A stretch of 14,803 nt of DNA, from contig NZ_CALEDC010000313.1 in NCBI RefSeq assembly GCF_937949835.1, positions 1 to 14,803 of the forward strand, given 5' to 3'. Within the stretch, counting starts at the first letter, position 1. The number at the start of each line of letters is the position of its first letter. The translations under genes and the position numbers were made by a program. Under the pieces are notes generated by a model. That model ran no database searches and had not been told where the DNA came from. It was given only the letters and a program-made list of their open reading frames with translations. The stretch comes from an uncultured Campylobacter sp. (GTDB lineage: Bacteria > Campylobacterota > Campylobacteria > Campylobacterales > Campylobacteraceae). Positions 6,545 to 13,605 of the stretch are shown here, one piece after another.

Positions 6545-7543
6545 ATGACGTTTTCACAGATTATTTTGACGCTTCAAAACTACTGGCACGAGCAGGGCTG
6601 CTTGCTCGTTCAGCCCTACGATATGCCCGCGGGCGCAGGCACCTATCATCAGGCTACCTTTTTGCGCAGTCTAGGAAGCAAACCTTGGCGCGCGGCATAC
6701 GTCGCCCCCTCGCGCCGCCCCACAGACGGGCGCTACGGCGAAAACCCAAACCGCTTGGGCGCGTATTATCAGTTTCAGGTGATCTTAAAACCGAGCCCGG
6801 ATAATATCCAAGAGCTCTATCTAAAAAGCCTAGAGAAGCTGGGGCTAGATCTTAAAAGCCACGATATCCGCTTCGTAGAAGACAACTGGGAGAGCCCGAC
6901 GCTAGGGGCCTGGGGGCTTGGCTGGGAGGTTTGGCTAGACGGCATGGAGGTGACGCAGTTTACATATTTTCAGCAGGTAGGCGGCATCACGTGCGAGCTC
7001 ATAAGCGGCGAGATCACCTACGGGCTTGAGCGCTTGGCGATGTATCTGCAAAACAAAGACGACGTTTACGACATCGTCTGGGACGACAAGGCGGGGCTAG
7101 TAACCTACGGCGACGTGCATAAAAGGGGCGAGTTTGAGTTTAGCAAATACAACTTTGAGCTTGCGGATACCGCAATGCTTTTTAATCAGTTTGAAAACTG
7201 CTTCGGCGAGTGCAAAAGCATCCTAAAGCACGGCCTGGCGCTTCCTGCGTATGATTACTGTATGCTCGCGGCGCACACGTTCAACGTCCTTGACGCGCGC
7301 GGAGCGATCTCGGTCACGCAGAGGCAGGATTATATTTTAAAGATCCGCGATCTTGCCAAAAACTGCGCGCTTTGCTATGCAGATCCGCAAAAATATGTCG
7401 CCGAGCTGGACGCCGCGACGTGCAGCGATAAAAAAGGCGGCAAAGACGGCGGCGCGGCACCCATTTCCTCCGCAGGCGTAAATTTAAAAAACGCTTGCGA
7501 TAAGCAAAATTCCGCAAATAAAACAGATAAAAGCGCAAAGTAG
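6545..7543 (+). CDS. glyQ: Glycyl-tRNA synthetase alpha subunit
   Basis: A 332-residue alpha chain of the bacterial alpha2beta2 glycyl-tRNA synthetase, which holds the class II catalytic core and makes glycyl-adenylate. The opening [42 protein letters not shown], motif 2-like [56 protein letters not shown] and [17 protein letters not shown] are hallmark sequences. Usual length is about 285-305; from about residue 285 on, the chain continues with a Gly/Lys/Ser/Asn-rich low-complexity tail of about 48 residues that looks unstructured. The ATG at 6545 follows an AAAGG ribosome-binding site. The beta subunit gene glyS is not adjacent, as is usual in Campylobacter. The next gene starts five bases after its stop. 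Confidence 0.96.
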   Translation: MTFSQIILTLQNYWHEQGCLLVQPYDMPAGAGTYHQATFLRSLGSKPWRAAYVAPSRRPTDGRYGENPNRLGAYYQFQVILKPSPDNIQELYLKSLEKLGLDLKSHDIRFVEDNWESPTLGAWGLGWEVWLDGMEVTQFTYFQQVGGITCELISGEITYGLERLAMYLQNKDDVYDIVWDDKAGLVTYGDVHKRGEFEFSKYNFELADTAMLFNQFENCFGECKSILKHGLALPAYDYCMLAAHTFNVLDARGAISVTQRQDYILKIRDLAKNCALCYADPQKYVAELDAATCSDKKGGKDGGAAPISSAGVNLKNACDKQNSANKTDKSAK

Positions 7544-7548
7544 GATTT

Positions 7549-8271
7549 ATGAAAACGGGCGAAATTTATGAAATTTTAAACGCCGCCGCGCCTTTTTGCG
7601 ACGCAGAGGCGTGGGATAATAGCAGGCTAATGCTTGGAAACTTGGATGATGAAATTTCAAAAATCTATCTAAGCCTCGACGTTACTAGCGAGCTGGTGCG
7701 CGAGGCGGAGGCGGGCTCGCTTTTGGTGGTACACCACCCGCTGATTTTCAGTCCGCTAAAATCGCTTGATCCGCGGCTATATCCTGCAAATTTGATCTAT
7801 GAGATGATCCGCAAAAATATCTCTCTCATCGCGATGCATACGAACTTTGACAAGCACGTTTTAAACGGGTTCGTAGCGCGCGAAATTTTAAAATTTGAAA
7901 TTACGGATGAGCGGGAATTTTTGGTTTTCATGCGCGCGGATTTGAGCTTTGAGGCTCTGTGTGCGGATATAAAGCGCAAACTCGGCATCGAGCATCTGCG
8001 CGCGGTAAAGACGAAAAATTTTATCCAAAATATCGCGCTTTGCACCGGCAGCGGAAGCGAACTAAATCAAAGCTTAGGCGTGGATTGCTTCATCACGGGC
8101 GATATAAAATATCACACGGCGCTTCAAAATTTAGAAAACGGCGTGAGTTTGATCGACATAAATCATTTTGAAAGTGAGCGCTATTTTGGGCGCGCGCTCG
8201 CACCTTTCTTGCAAAAAAGCGAAATTGAAGTTATAATAAGCGAGCAAAAAAATCCATTTACGTATTATTAA
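7549..8271 (+). CDS. Nif3-like dinuclear metal-centre protein
   Basis: A 240-residue Nif3/YbgI (GTP cyclohydrolase I type 2-like) family protein. Predicted metal ligands are in VVHHPLIF (60-67, H62 and H63), MHTNFD (96-101, D101) and DINHFESE (203-210, H206 and the nearby glutamates); TGDIKYH (183-189) is another family motif. Members form hexameric toroids with a two-metal site; the physiological reaction is unsettled, so the GTP cyclohydrolase label should not be taken as proven. The ATG follows a TAGGA ribosome-binding site that overlaps the glyQ stop. It is about 240 residues, the short form without the inserted PII-like domain found in some Gram-positive members. It is nine bases from the zinc-ribbon gene, a pairing seen in other epsilonproteobacteria. 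Confidence 0.9.
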   Translation: MKTGEIYEILNAAAPFCDAEAWDNSRLMLGNLDDEISKIYLSLDVTSELVREAEAGSLLVVHHPLIFSPLKSLDPRLYPANLIYEMIRKNISLIAMHTNFDKHVLNGFVAREILKFEITDEREFLVFMRADLSFEALCADIKRKLGIEHLRAVKTKNFIQNIALCTGSGSELNQSLGVDCFITGDIKYHTALQNLENGVSLIDINHFESERYFGRALAPFLQKSEIEVIISEQKNPFTYY

Positions 8272-8280
8272 AGGAAAAAG

Positions 8281-8988
8281 ATGAACAAATATTTAAGCCA
8301 ATTGGTGCAGCTTTGCGAATTCGATAAGCAGCTGGACGGATTTAAGCCTAAAATCGAGGCCGCGCAGGAGAAACTAAGCAAAAAAAGCGGCGAAATTTTA
8401 GGCGCAAAAGAACAGATCGAAACTCTCAATACGGAGATCGCCGAGCTAAAATCTCAAATTTTACAAGCAAACGCGCAACTTAGCGCCTTTTCGTCTAAGC
8501 TAAAAAGCACGGGTAAAAAAAGCGGCGCGGCAAAAACCGAAAAGGAGATCAAAGCTCTTAGCGTCGAAGAAGACATCGCAAAAGAGCAGCTCGAGGCCAC
8601 AAACGAGGAGATCGAAAGGCTAGAAAAGATCGTAGCCGCAAAAGAGGCGCTCGTAAAAGAGCAGAGTGAAAAGCAAGAGGCGTTTGAAGCCGAGTTAAAA
8701 AGCCTACAAGAGCAGGTAAGCGCCGAGATGGGCGAGGTCGAGGTCGCTCGCGGCGCGATCTACGCCAAGCGCGATAAGCTAATGCAGGCGATGAACCCAA
8801 AAACCGTCTCATTCTACGAAAAGATCCGCAAGTGGGCGGGCAATACGGCGGTCTCGCCGGTGCGCAAACAGGCCTGCTACGGCTGCTTTATGCGCATAAG
8901 CGACAAGACCTATTCCGCGGTCATCAAAAGCGACGACATCGTAACCTGCCCGTATTGCGGCAGAATTTTATATAAAGAAGCCGAGTGA
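8281..8988 (+). CDS. FlgZ/HP0958-like coiled-coil zinc-ribbon protein
   Basis: A 235-residue protein with a long helical hairpin (about 5-180, heptad-rich in Glu, Lys, Leu and Ala) and a C-terminal C4 zinc ribbon: CYGC at 199-202 and CPYC at 223-226, preceded by the family sequence SPVRKQACYGCFMRI. This is the CT398/HP0958 architecture. In H. pylori the homologue (FlgZ) binds and stabilises sigma54 (RpoN) and affects flaA mRNA, so a role in flagellar gene control is plausible here; that is inference from homology. The ATG follows an AAAGG ribosome-binding site. Its TGA stop overlaps the GTG start of waaA by three bases (GTGA). Confidence 0.88.
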   Translation: MNKYLSQLVQLCEFDKQLDGFKPKIEAAQEKLSKKSGEILGAKEQIETLNTEIAELKSQILQANAQLSAFSSKLKSTGKKSGAAKTEKEIKALSVEEDIAKEQLEATNEEIERLEKIVAAKEALVKEQSEKQEAFEAELKSLQEQVSAEMGEVEVARGAIYAKRDKLMQAMNPKTVSFYEKIRKWAGNTAVSPVRKQACYGCFMRISDKTYSAVIKSDDIVTCPYCGRILYKEAE

Positions 8989-10373
8989 TCTACACCGCCT
9001 TGGCGTTTTTGGCGTGGCTTGCAGCTGCGCCTTTTATTTTTATCCTAAGCTTTAAAAAAAAATACCGCACGAGCCTGAAGGCGCGATTTTTTCTATACAA
9101 AAACCCTAAATTTAGCCCCGCTGCGGTGCATTTTCACGCTTGCAGCCTGGGCGAGGTAAATGCTCTCGCGCCGTTAATTTCTAAATTTGAGAGCGTCGCG
9201 CTTAGCACGACCACGCAGACGGGCTTCGGTGCGGCGTACGCGCTCACGCCGAACTCTCGCTACCTGCCGTTTGAAAACTGGCTTCCGTTTTGGCTTACGG
9301 GCAGCCGCGTGCTGGTGATCTTTGAAGCGGAGCTGTGGCTAAATTTGATCCGTTCCGCCAAGGCGCGCGGAAGCTACGTGATCCTGCTAAATGCGCGCAT
9401 AAGCGACCGCTCGTACGCGAGCTATCTGCGCTTTAAGTTTTATTATCGAAAAGCGTTTGAAAATATCGATCTGGTGCTTGCGCAAAGCGAGCTTGATGCG
9501 GCGCGGCTGCGGGAGCTCGGCGCAAAAAATATAAAGGTCGCTGGCAACGTGAAAAGCGCGAATATTGCCGTTGCGACGAAGGACTATTCCGCCGCGGCCG
9601 CAAATAGCTTTGTGCTTACGATCTCAAATACTCACGAGGGCGAAGAGGAGCTTATTTTATCGAATTTAAATGATTTTATAAAATTTCGCAGCTCGCAGAA
9701 TGCGCCCGAAAAAGACCCGCGCGCAGCGAGTACCCGCAGCGATAAAAGCTTGCCTGCGGCCGAGCTTCACAGCGAGACGGGCTTGACCGAAGCACTAAAT
9801 TTAAACGCAACTTCTTTGGATACGGCGAGCTCAAGCAACGCTTCGTCCGCCGTGCCGAATACGGCGCCTTTAAACGGCGCGTCTTTAAATTTTACCGCAC
9901 CGAATACGGCGACTTCGACTGCCGCGCCGCAAAAACTAAAAATCATCCTGGCGCCGAGACATCCGGAGCGCTTTGAAAAGGTGCGTGAAATTTGTGAGAT
10001 TTGGGCGCACGAGCATGGGCTTAGCTTTGAGCGATTTAGCGACGACGCGGGGCTTGGGAGCGATTTTATCTTGCTCGATGCCTTCGGGGAGCTAGCGAAC
10101 TTTTATAAAATTTCAAACGTCGTGATCTTGGGCGGCAGCTTTTTGCGCAATATCGGTGGACATAGCCCGATCGAGGCGGCGAGCTTCGGCGTACCGATCA
10201 TCAGCGGGCGATTTTTTCATAATCAAAAGGCGCTGTACGCGCTCGTACAAAACATCGCTCTGTGCGAGGCGAACGAAATTTCAAACGCTTTAAAAGAGCC
10301 GCTAAAGGGCACGCAGATAGATAAAATTTGCGATCTGCAAGAGATAGAAAATTTAATTAAGGAAAGAATTTAA
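8985..10373 (+). CDS. waaA: Kdo transferase with large internal low-complexity insert
   Basis: A 462-residue WaaA/KdtA, the GT-B glycosyltransferase that transfers Kdo from CMP-Kdo to lipid A at the inner membrane. Residues about 1-22 form the N-terminal membrane anchor. HACSLGE (51-57, catalytic-base Glu57) is followed by TTTQTGFGAAYAL, LPFENWLPFWL, VIFEAELWLNLI and LLNARISDRSY. The second lobe has SNTHEGEEE (214-222), APRHPERF (323-330) and LGGSFLRNIGGHSPIEAASFGVPIISG (382-408). Most relatives are about 380-430 residues; the excess is a Ser/Thr/Asn/Ala-rich stretch at about 236-316 between the THEGEEE and PRHPERF motifs. All catalytic motifs are intact, so the enzyme is probably active. The GTG start overlaps the preceding stop with only a weak AAGAAG site, which suggests coupled translation. 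The stop shares one base with the next ATG. Confidence 0.94.
   Translation: MIYTALAFLAWLAAAPFIFILSFKKKYRTSLKARFFLYKNPKFSPAAVHFHACSLGEVNALAPLISKFESVALSTTTQTGFGAAYALTPNSRYLPFENWLPFWLTGSRVLVIFEAELWLNLIRSAKARGSYVILLNARISDRSYASYLRFKFYYRKAFENIDLVLAQSELDAARLRELGAKNIKVAGNVKSANIAVATKDYSAAAANSFVLTISNTHEGEEELILSNLNDFIKFRSSQNAPEKDPRAASTRSDKSLPAAELHSETGLTEALNLNATSLDTASSSNASSAVPNTAPLNGASLNFTAPNTATSTAAPQKLKIILAPRHPERFEKVREICEIWAHEHGLSFERFSDDAGLGSDFILLDAFGELANFYKISNVVILGGSFLRNIGGHSPIEAASFGVPIISGRFFHNQKALYALVQNIALCEANEISNALKEPLKGTQIDKICDLQEIENLIKERI
9690..9932 (+). repeat. Low-complexity insert in waaA with 12-bp direct repeats
   Basis: This stretch encodes about 81 residues rich in Ala, Ser, Thr and Asn (including LNLNATSLDTASSSNASS and two PNTA motifs). 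CCGAATACGGCG occurs at 9855-9866 and again at 9900-9911, 45 bases apart and in the same frame, as expected if the insert grew by in-frame duplication. The boundaries are estimated from the flanking conserved motifs. Confidence 0.6.
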
Positions 10374-11122
10374 TGCAAGAAAAAGCCTACAAGCTGCTGG
10401 CGGCGCAGGAAAACATCTCGCACAACGAAGCCAAGGCCCTCATCGACGCGGGGCTTGTAAGCGCGCGCGGCGCAAAGATCGCTCTAGCGCGCGAGATGCT
10501 CGGCGAAAATACTAAATTTAGCGTGATGAAGCCCGCAAAACCTGCGATCATTTACGAGGATGAGAACGTTTTGGCGGTCAATAAGCCGCCCTTTATGAGT
10601 AGCGAAAATTTGGAAAAAATCTATAAATTCGGGCTTCTAAACCGCCTGGATAAGGAAACTAGCGGCGTCGTGCTGCTATATAAGAACGAGGAATTTCGCG
10701 AAGCGGCGATTACGGAATTTAAAAATTTGCGCGTGAAAAAAAGCTACATCGCGATCGTGAAGGGGATCGTGAGCGAAGAGATGAAATTTGACGAGCCGAT
10801 TTTGACGATAAAGACCCGAAGCGGCGCGTTTTCTAAAATTTCGCCAAACGGCAAGAGCGCATTTAGCGAGGTTTATCCGCTGATGGTAAGCGGCAAAAAA
10901 TCGCTCGTAAAAGTGCGGATCGAGACGGGCAGGACGCATCAGATCCGCGTGCATCTGGCAAATGCTGGATTTGGCGTAATAGGCGATGAAAAATACGCTA
11001 AAAGCCGCGCAAAACGGATGTTTCTGCACTCGTACGAGACCGAAATTTTGGGGCTTAAATTTAAAGCTCCGCTAGGTAAAAGCTTCAACGAATTCGGCTT
11101 TGAAATTCCTAAGGATCTCTGA
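10373..11122 (+). CDS. RluA-family pseudouridine synthase
   Basis: A 249-residue RNA pseudouridine synthase. Residues about 1-50 resemble an S4-like RNA-binding segment (ENISHNEAKALIDAGLVSARG). The catalytic domain starts near IIYEDENVLAVNKPP (59-73) and has the motif LLNRLDKETSG (88-98) with catalytic Asp93; the usual His before Arg is Asn here, a common variation in the wider superfamily. KKSYIAIVKG, the RIETGRTHQIRVHLANAG motif and VIGDEKY follow. It converts selected uridines in rRNA or tRNA to pseudouridine; which site cannot be read from the sequence. The ATG overlaps the waaA stop by one base (TAATG) and AAGGA at 10359-10363 provides the ribosome-binding site. A 66-base gap separates it from ffh; I see no terminator there. 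Confidence 0.92.
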   Translation: MQEKAYKLLAAQENISHNEAKALIDAGLVSARGAKIALAREMLGENTKFSVMKPAKPAIIYEDENVLAVNKPPFMSSENLEKIYKFGLLNRLDKETSGVVLLYKNEEFREAAITEFKNLRVKKSYIAIVKGIVSEEMKFDEPILTIKTRSGAFSKISPNGKSAFSEVYPLMVSGKKSLVKVRIETGRTHQIRVHLANAGFGVIGDEKYAKSRAKRMFLHSYETEILGLKFKAPLGKSFNEFGFEIPKDL

Positions 11123-11188
11123 TATTCAATGGCTTTTAAGTTAATTTTAGGTAACATCGCAAGTTTAAAAATTTTATAAGGGATCAAA

Positions 11189-12529
11189 GTGTTTGAGATC
11201 ATAAGCGAGTCGTTTAAAAACGCGGTCAATAAATTAAAAACAATCGATGACGAAAAAGCTTTAAAAAACGCCTTGGAGACGCTAAAAAAGGCGCTTTTAA
11301 AGGCCGACGTACACCACAAAGTCGTAAAGGATTTTTTGGCGCTCGTCGAAGCCGATCTTCGTATCGGCACGATAGGACAGAAGCCGTTTTTGCAGTCTAT
11401 CAAGACAAATTTGACTAAAATTTTAACGGCGCCTAGAGGCAGCAGTCAGGGGTTTGTATTCGCTAGCACGCCTCCTACGGTAGCTTTGATGACGGGACTT
11501 CAAGGAAGCGGAAAATCCACAAGCACGATAAAACTCGCGAACTATCTGAAACTTCGTAAAAAAAAGGTTTTGGTCGCAGCGTGCGACTTGCAGCGCCTAG
11601 CCGCGGTTGAACAGCTCCGCCAGCTGTGCGAAGCAAACGAGATCGAGTTATTTTTCATCGAGGGCGAGAGCGATCCGCTAAAGGTTGCGGAAAAAGCGCT
11701 AAGCAAGGCTAAGAGCGGGCTTTATGACGTACTGCTCGTAGATACGGCGGGACGCCTTGCGATAGACGAGGTGCTAATGGCGCAGCTTGCGGAGATGAAA
11801 AAAGCTCTAAATCCGCATGAAATTTTTTACGTAGCGGACGCTATGAGCGGTCAAGACGGCATTAAAACGGCCGCTAAATTTGATGAAATTTTAGGCCTTA
11901 CGGGCGTGATCTTAAGCAAATTTGACGCAGATACCAAAGGCGGCGTAGCTCTTGGTATCGCGCAGCAGCTTGGCATCCCGCTTCGCTTTATCGGAACCGG
12001 CGAGAAGGTGGCCGATCTGGAAGGCTTTATACCCGATAGAATTACAGGCCGCATTATGGGCGAGGGCGATTTAGCGACGTTAGCCGAGAAAACAAGCGCC
12101 GTCTTCGACGAAAGAGAAGCTAAGGCCTTAAACAAAAAGATCAAAAAGGGCGAGTTTAATTTCAACGATTTCGTAAATCAGCTCGAAAGCGTGAAAAAGC
12201 TCGGCAATATGAAAAATTTAATCGGCATGATCCCGGGGCTTTCCGGCATGGCGAATAAGATAAAAGATATCGATTTGGAAAACTCCAAAGAGATACTTCA
12301 TATCAAAGCGATGATAAATTCTATGACGCCGAAAGAGCGCGAAAATCCCGATCTGCTAAATAATTCGCGTAAGCGCAGACTTGCTGCCGGCGCGGGGCTT
12401 TCGCAAGTGGAGGTGAACCGCTTTTTGAAGCAGTTCGCGGGCGCTTCGAAGCTTGCGAAGAAATTTTCGGGCAAGGGCGGCATGCAGGGGCTTGCCTCAA
12501 TCGCTCAAAGGCAAAATTTACCGAGATAG
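11189..12529 (+). CDS. ffh: Signal recognition particle protein Ffh (SRP54)
   Basis: A 446-residue SRP GTPase that binds signal peptides of nascent membrane proteins together with 4.5S RNA and docks with FtsY. The N domain (1-95) is helical. The G domain has the P-loop GLQGSGKST (103-111), CDLQRLAAVEQL (132-143), DTAGRL (185-190), GQDGIKTAAKFDE (221-233), SKFDADTKGG (243-252) and the closing GTGEKVADLEGFIPDRITGRIMGEGD (269-294). The M domain (about 295-446) has FNFNDFVNQLESVKKLG, the Met-rich finger region LIGMIPGLSGM and the RNA-binding NSRKRRLAAGAGLSQVEVNRFLKQF. The start is a GTG at 11189, preceded by AAGGGA at ribosome-binding distance; MFEIISESFKNAV matches the family N-terminus. A hairpin overlaps its stop codon. 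Confidence 0.97.
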   Translation: MFEIISESFKNAVNKLKTIDDEKALKNALETLKKALLKADVHHKVVKDFLALVEADLRIGTIGQKPFLQSIKTNLTKILTAPRGSSQGFVFASTPPTVALMTGLQGSGKSTSTIKLANYLKLRKKKVLVAACDLQRLAAVEQLRQLCEANEIELFFIEGESDPLKVAEKALSKAKSGLYDVLLVDTAGRLAIDEVLMAQLAEMKKALNPHEIFYVADAMSGQDGIKTAAKFDEILGLTGVILSKFDADTKGGVALGIAQQLGIPLRFIGTGEKVADLEGFIPDRITGRIMGEGDLATLAEKTSAVFDEREAKALNKKIKKGEFNFNDFVNQLESVKKLGNMKNLIGMIPGLSGMANKIKDIDLENSKEILHIKAMINSMTPKERENPDLLNNSRKRRLAAGAGLSQVEVNRFLKQFAGASKLAKKFSGKGGMQGLASIAQRQNLPR

Positions 12530-12538
12530 CCTCTCGGT
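12520..12538 (+). promoter_or_regulatory. Hairpin spanning the ffh stop codon
   Basis: ACCGAGA (12520-12526) pairs perfectly with TCTCGGT (12532-12538) around a 5-nt loop that contains the ffh TAG stop. Only three T follow, after AGAG, so it is a poor intrinsic terminator; it may act as an RNA 3'-end stabiliser or partial attenuator between ffh and rpsP. Confidence 0.45.
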
Positions 12539-12540
12539 AG

Positions 12541-12587
12541 AGTTTGCAGATGTTTAAGTTTTAGCCATCTGCAAGTTCTAAAACTTA
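12541..12587 (+). promoter_or_regulatory. Interleaved double inverted repeat (A-B-A'-B') in the rpsP leader
   Basis: Two perfect 9-bp complementary pairs interleave. A is TTGCAGATG (12544-12552) and A' is CATCTGCAA (12566-12574); B is AAGTTTTAG (12556-12564) and B' is CTAAAACTT (12578-12586). The spacing is 9/3/9/1/9/3/9. A-A' can extend to 12 pairs (12541-12552 with 12566-12577) using two G-U pairs, and B-B' to 10 pairs (12555-12564 with 12578-12587). The 5' arm of each stem lies in or before the loop of the other, so the RNA can form either hairpin or a pseudoknot-like fold. B' ends 10 bases before the AAGGAG of rpsP, suggesting control of the S16 operon. No T-run follows either stem. Confidence 0.65.
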
Positions 12588-12607
12588 CAAAAATTTAAGG
12601 AGAAAAA

Positions 12608-12838
12608 ATGGCAACAGTTGTTAGGCTTACAAGAATCGGAAGAAAGAAGCAGCCTTTTTACCGCATCGTGGTAACGGATAGCAGGAAAAGACGCGACGGC
12701 GGCTTTATCGAGACGATCGGCTTTTACAATCCGCTAAAAGATAGCGATAATATCAAATTCGACGCGGAGCGTTTGGCATACTGGAAGAGCGTAGGCGCGA
12801 AGTTAAGCGATAGGGTCGCTCAAATCACAAGCAAATAA
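12608..12838 (+). CDS. rpsP: 30S ribosomal protein S16
   Basis: A 76-residue S16 of normal bacterial length, a 30S subunit protein bound to the 5' domain of 16S r[42 protein letters not shown] is the hallmark N-terminal sequence, followed by the [17 protein letters not shown] helix. AAGGAG (12597-12602) gives a strong ribosome-binding site. It opens the rpsP-khpA-rimM-trmD-rplS unit, and the leader upstream carries the interleaved repeats. It ends one base before the khpA ATG. Confidence 0.98.
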   Translation: MATVVRLTRIGRKKQPFYRIVVTDSRKRRDGGFIETIGFYNPLKDSDNIKFDAERLAYWKSVGAKLSDRVAQITSK

Positions 12839-12839
12839 A

Positions 12840-13082
12840 ATGGTAGAAAATTTTATAAAAGAATACGCAAAGTTGATCGCCGACTATCCGCAGTCCGTCT
12901 CTACGCAAAAGCGGGTCGGTGAGAACTTTACCGAGATCATCGTCTATGCCGACAAGGCCGACACCGGCAAACTCATCGGCAAGGACGGCAAAATGATAAA
13001 CGCCATAAAGACCGTCATCATTGGCTATAAAGCAAAAGATCCGATCAATTATAAAATTACCGTCAAAGCCAAAGATGCCTGA
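12840..13082 (+). CDS. khpA: KH-domain RNA-binding protein KhpA
   Basis: An 80-residue protein consisting of a single KH domain, with the nucleic-acid-binding GxxG loop as GKDG (47-50) in TGKLIGKDGKMINAIKTVI. KhpA-type proteins bind many RNAs, usually as homodimers or with KhpB, and are almost always encoded between rpsP and rimM as here. The ATG is one base after the rpsP stop without a separate strong Shine-Dalgarno, so it is probably translated by re-initiation. Its 3' end overlaps rimM by eight bases. Confidence 0.93.
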   Translation: MVENFIKEYAKLIADYPQSVSTQKRVGENFTEIIVYADKADTGKLIGKDGKMINAIKTVIIGYKAKDPINYKITVKAKDA

Positions 13083-13605
13083 TGATCTTTTAGAGGTCGC
13101 GAAGCTCGGTCGGACTATCGGTCTAAAGGGCGCGGTTAAAATTTTTGATCGCAGCGACTTCCCCTCTCAGTTTAAAAAAGGCGCCAAATTTTATCTGCGA
13201 AACGGCGAAATTTTAGAAATTCTATCCTTTAGCGGCGCAAATTCTAGCGCTATTTTTAAAAATTACGAAAGCGTAGAAGCGGCGGCAAATTTAACCAACC
13301 AAATTCTTTACCGAAGCAAAGAGGACACGCGGAAATTTTGCAAATTGCAAAAGGGCGAGTTCTTTTACTTCGATGTTATTGGGCTTGAAATTTATGAAGA
13401 CGGCGTGATTTTGGGGCGCATAAGTGACATATCGCAGATCGGAAGCGGCTATCTTTTTGAGGTAGAAACGGATGAAAGCTTAATCTCGCAGGCTTTGCCG
13501 AAAGAATTTTTCATCCCCTACGTAGACGCCTATGTGAAAGAAATTTCGCTTAGCGAGCGTAAAATTTTTACACAAAATGCGCGCGCGATTTTGGAAAACT
13601 CATGA
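13075..13605 (+). CDS. rimM: Ribosome maturation factor RimM
   Basis: A 176-residue RimM, which binds S19 and assists maturation of the 30S head domain. The N-terminal domain opens with [24 protein letters not shown], and a PRC-barrel domain follows from about residue 80 ([27 protein letters not shown]) to the closing [22 protein letters not shown] set the start at the ATG at 13075, not at the upstream in-frame ATG at 13021, because family proteins begin directly with the LGRTIGLKG strand and the extra 18 residues would be khpA in another frame. No clear ribosome-binding site precedes it; coupling to khpA, which it overlaps by eight bases, is likely. Its TGA stop overlaps the trmD ATG. Confidence 0.94.
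   Translation: MPDDLLEVAKLGRTIGLKGAVKIFDRSDFPSQFKKGAKFYLRNGEILEILSFSGANSSAIFKNYESVEAAANLTNQILYRSKEDTRKFCKLQKGEFFYFDVIGLEIYEDGVILGRISDISQIGSGYLFEVETDESLISQALPKEFFIPYVDAYVKEISLSERKIFTQNARAILENS

Noticed and set aside
12541-12587. Interleaved repeats as a simple intrinsic terminator of ffh
   Set aside because: Neither stem is followed by a T-run; both are followed by A-rich sequence leading into the rpsP ribosome-binding site.
13021-13074. Extended N-terminus of RimM from an upstream in-frame ATG
   Set aside because: The extra 18 residues have no family counterpart and lie within khpA in another frame; the ATG at 13075 gives the standard N-terminus.
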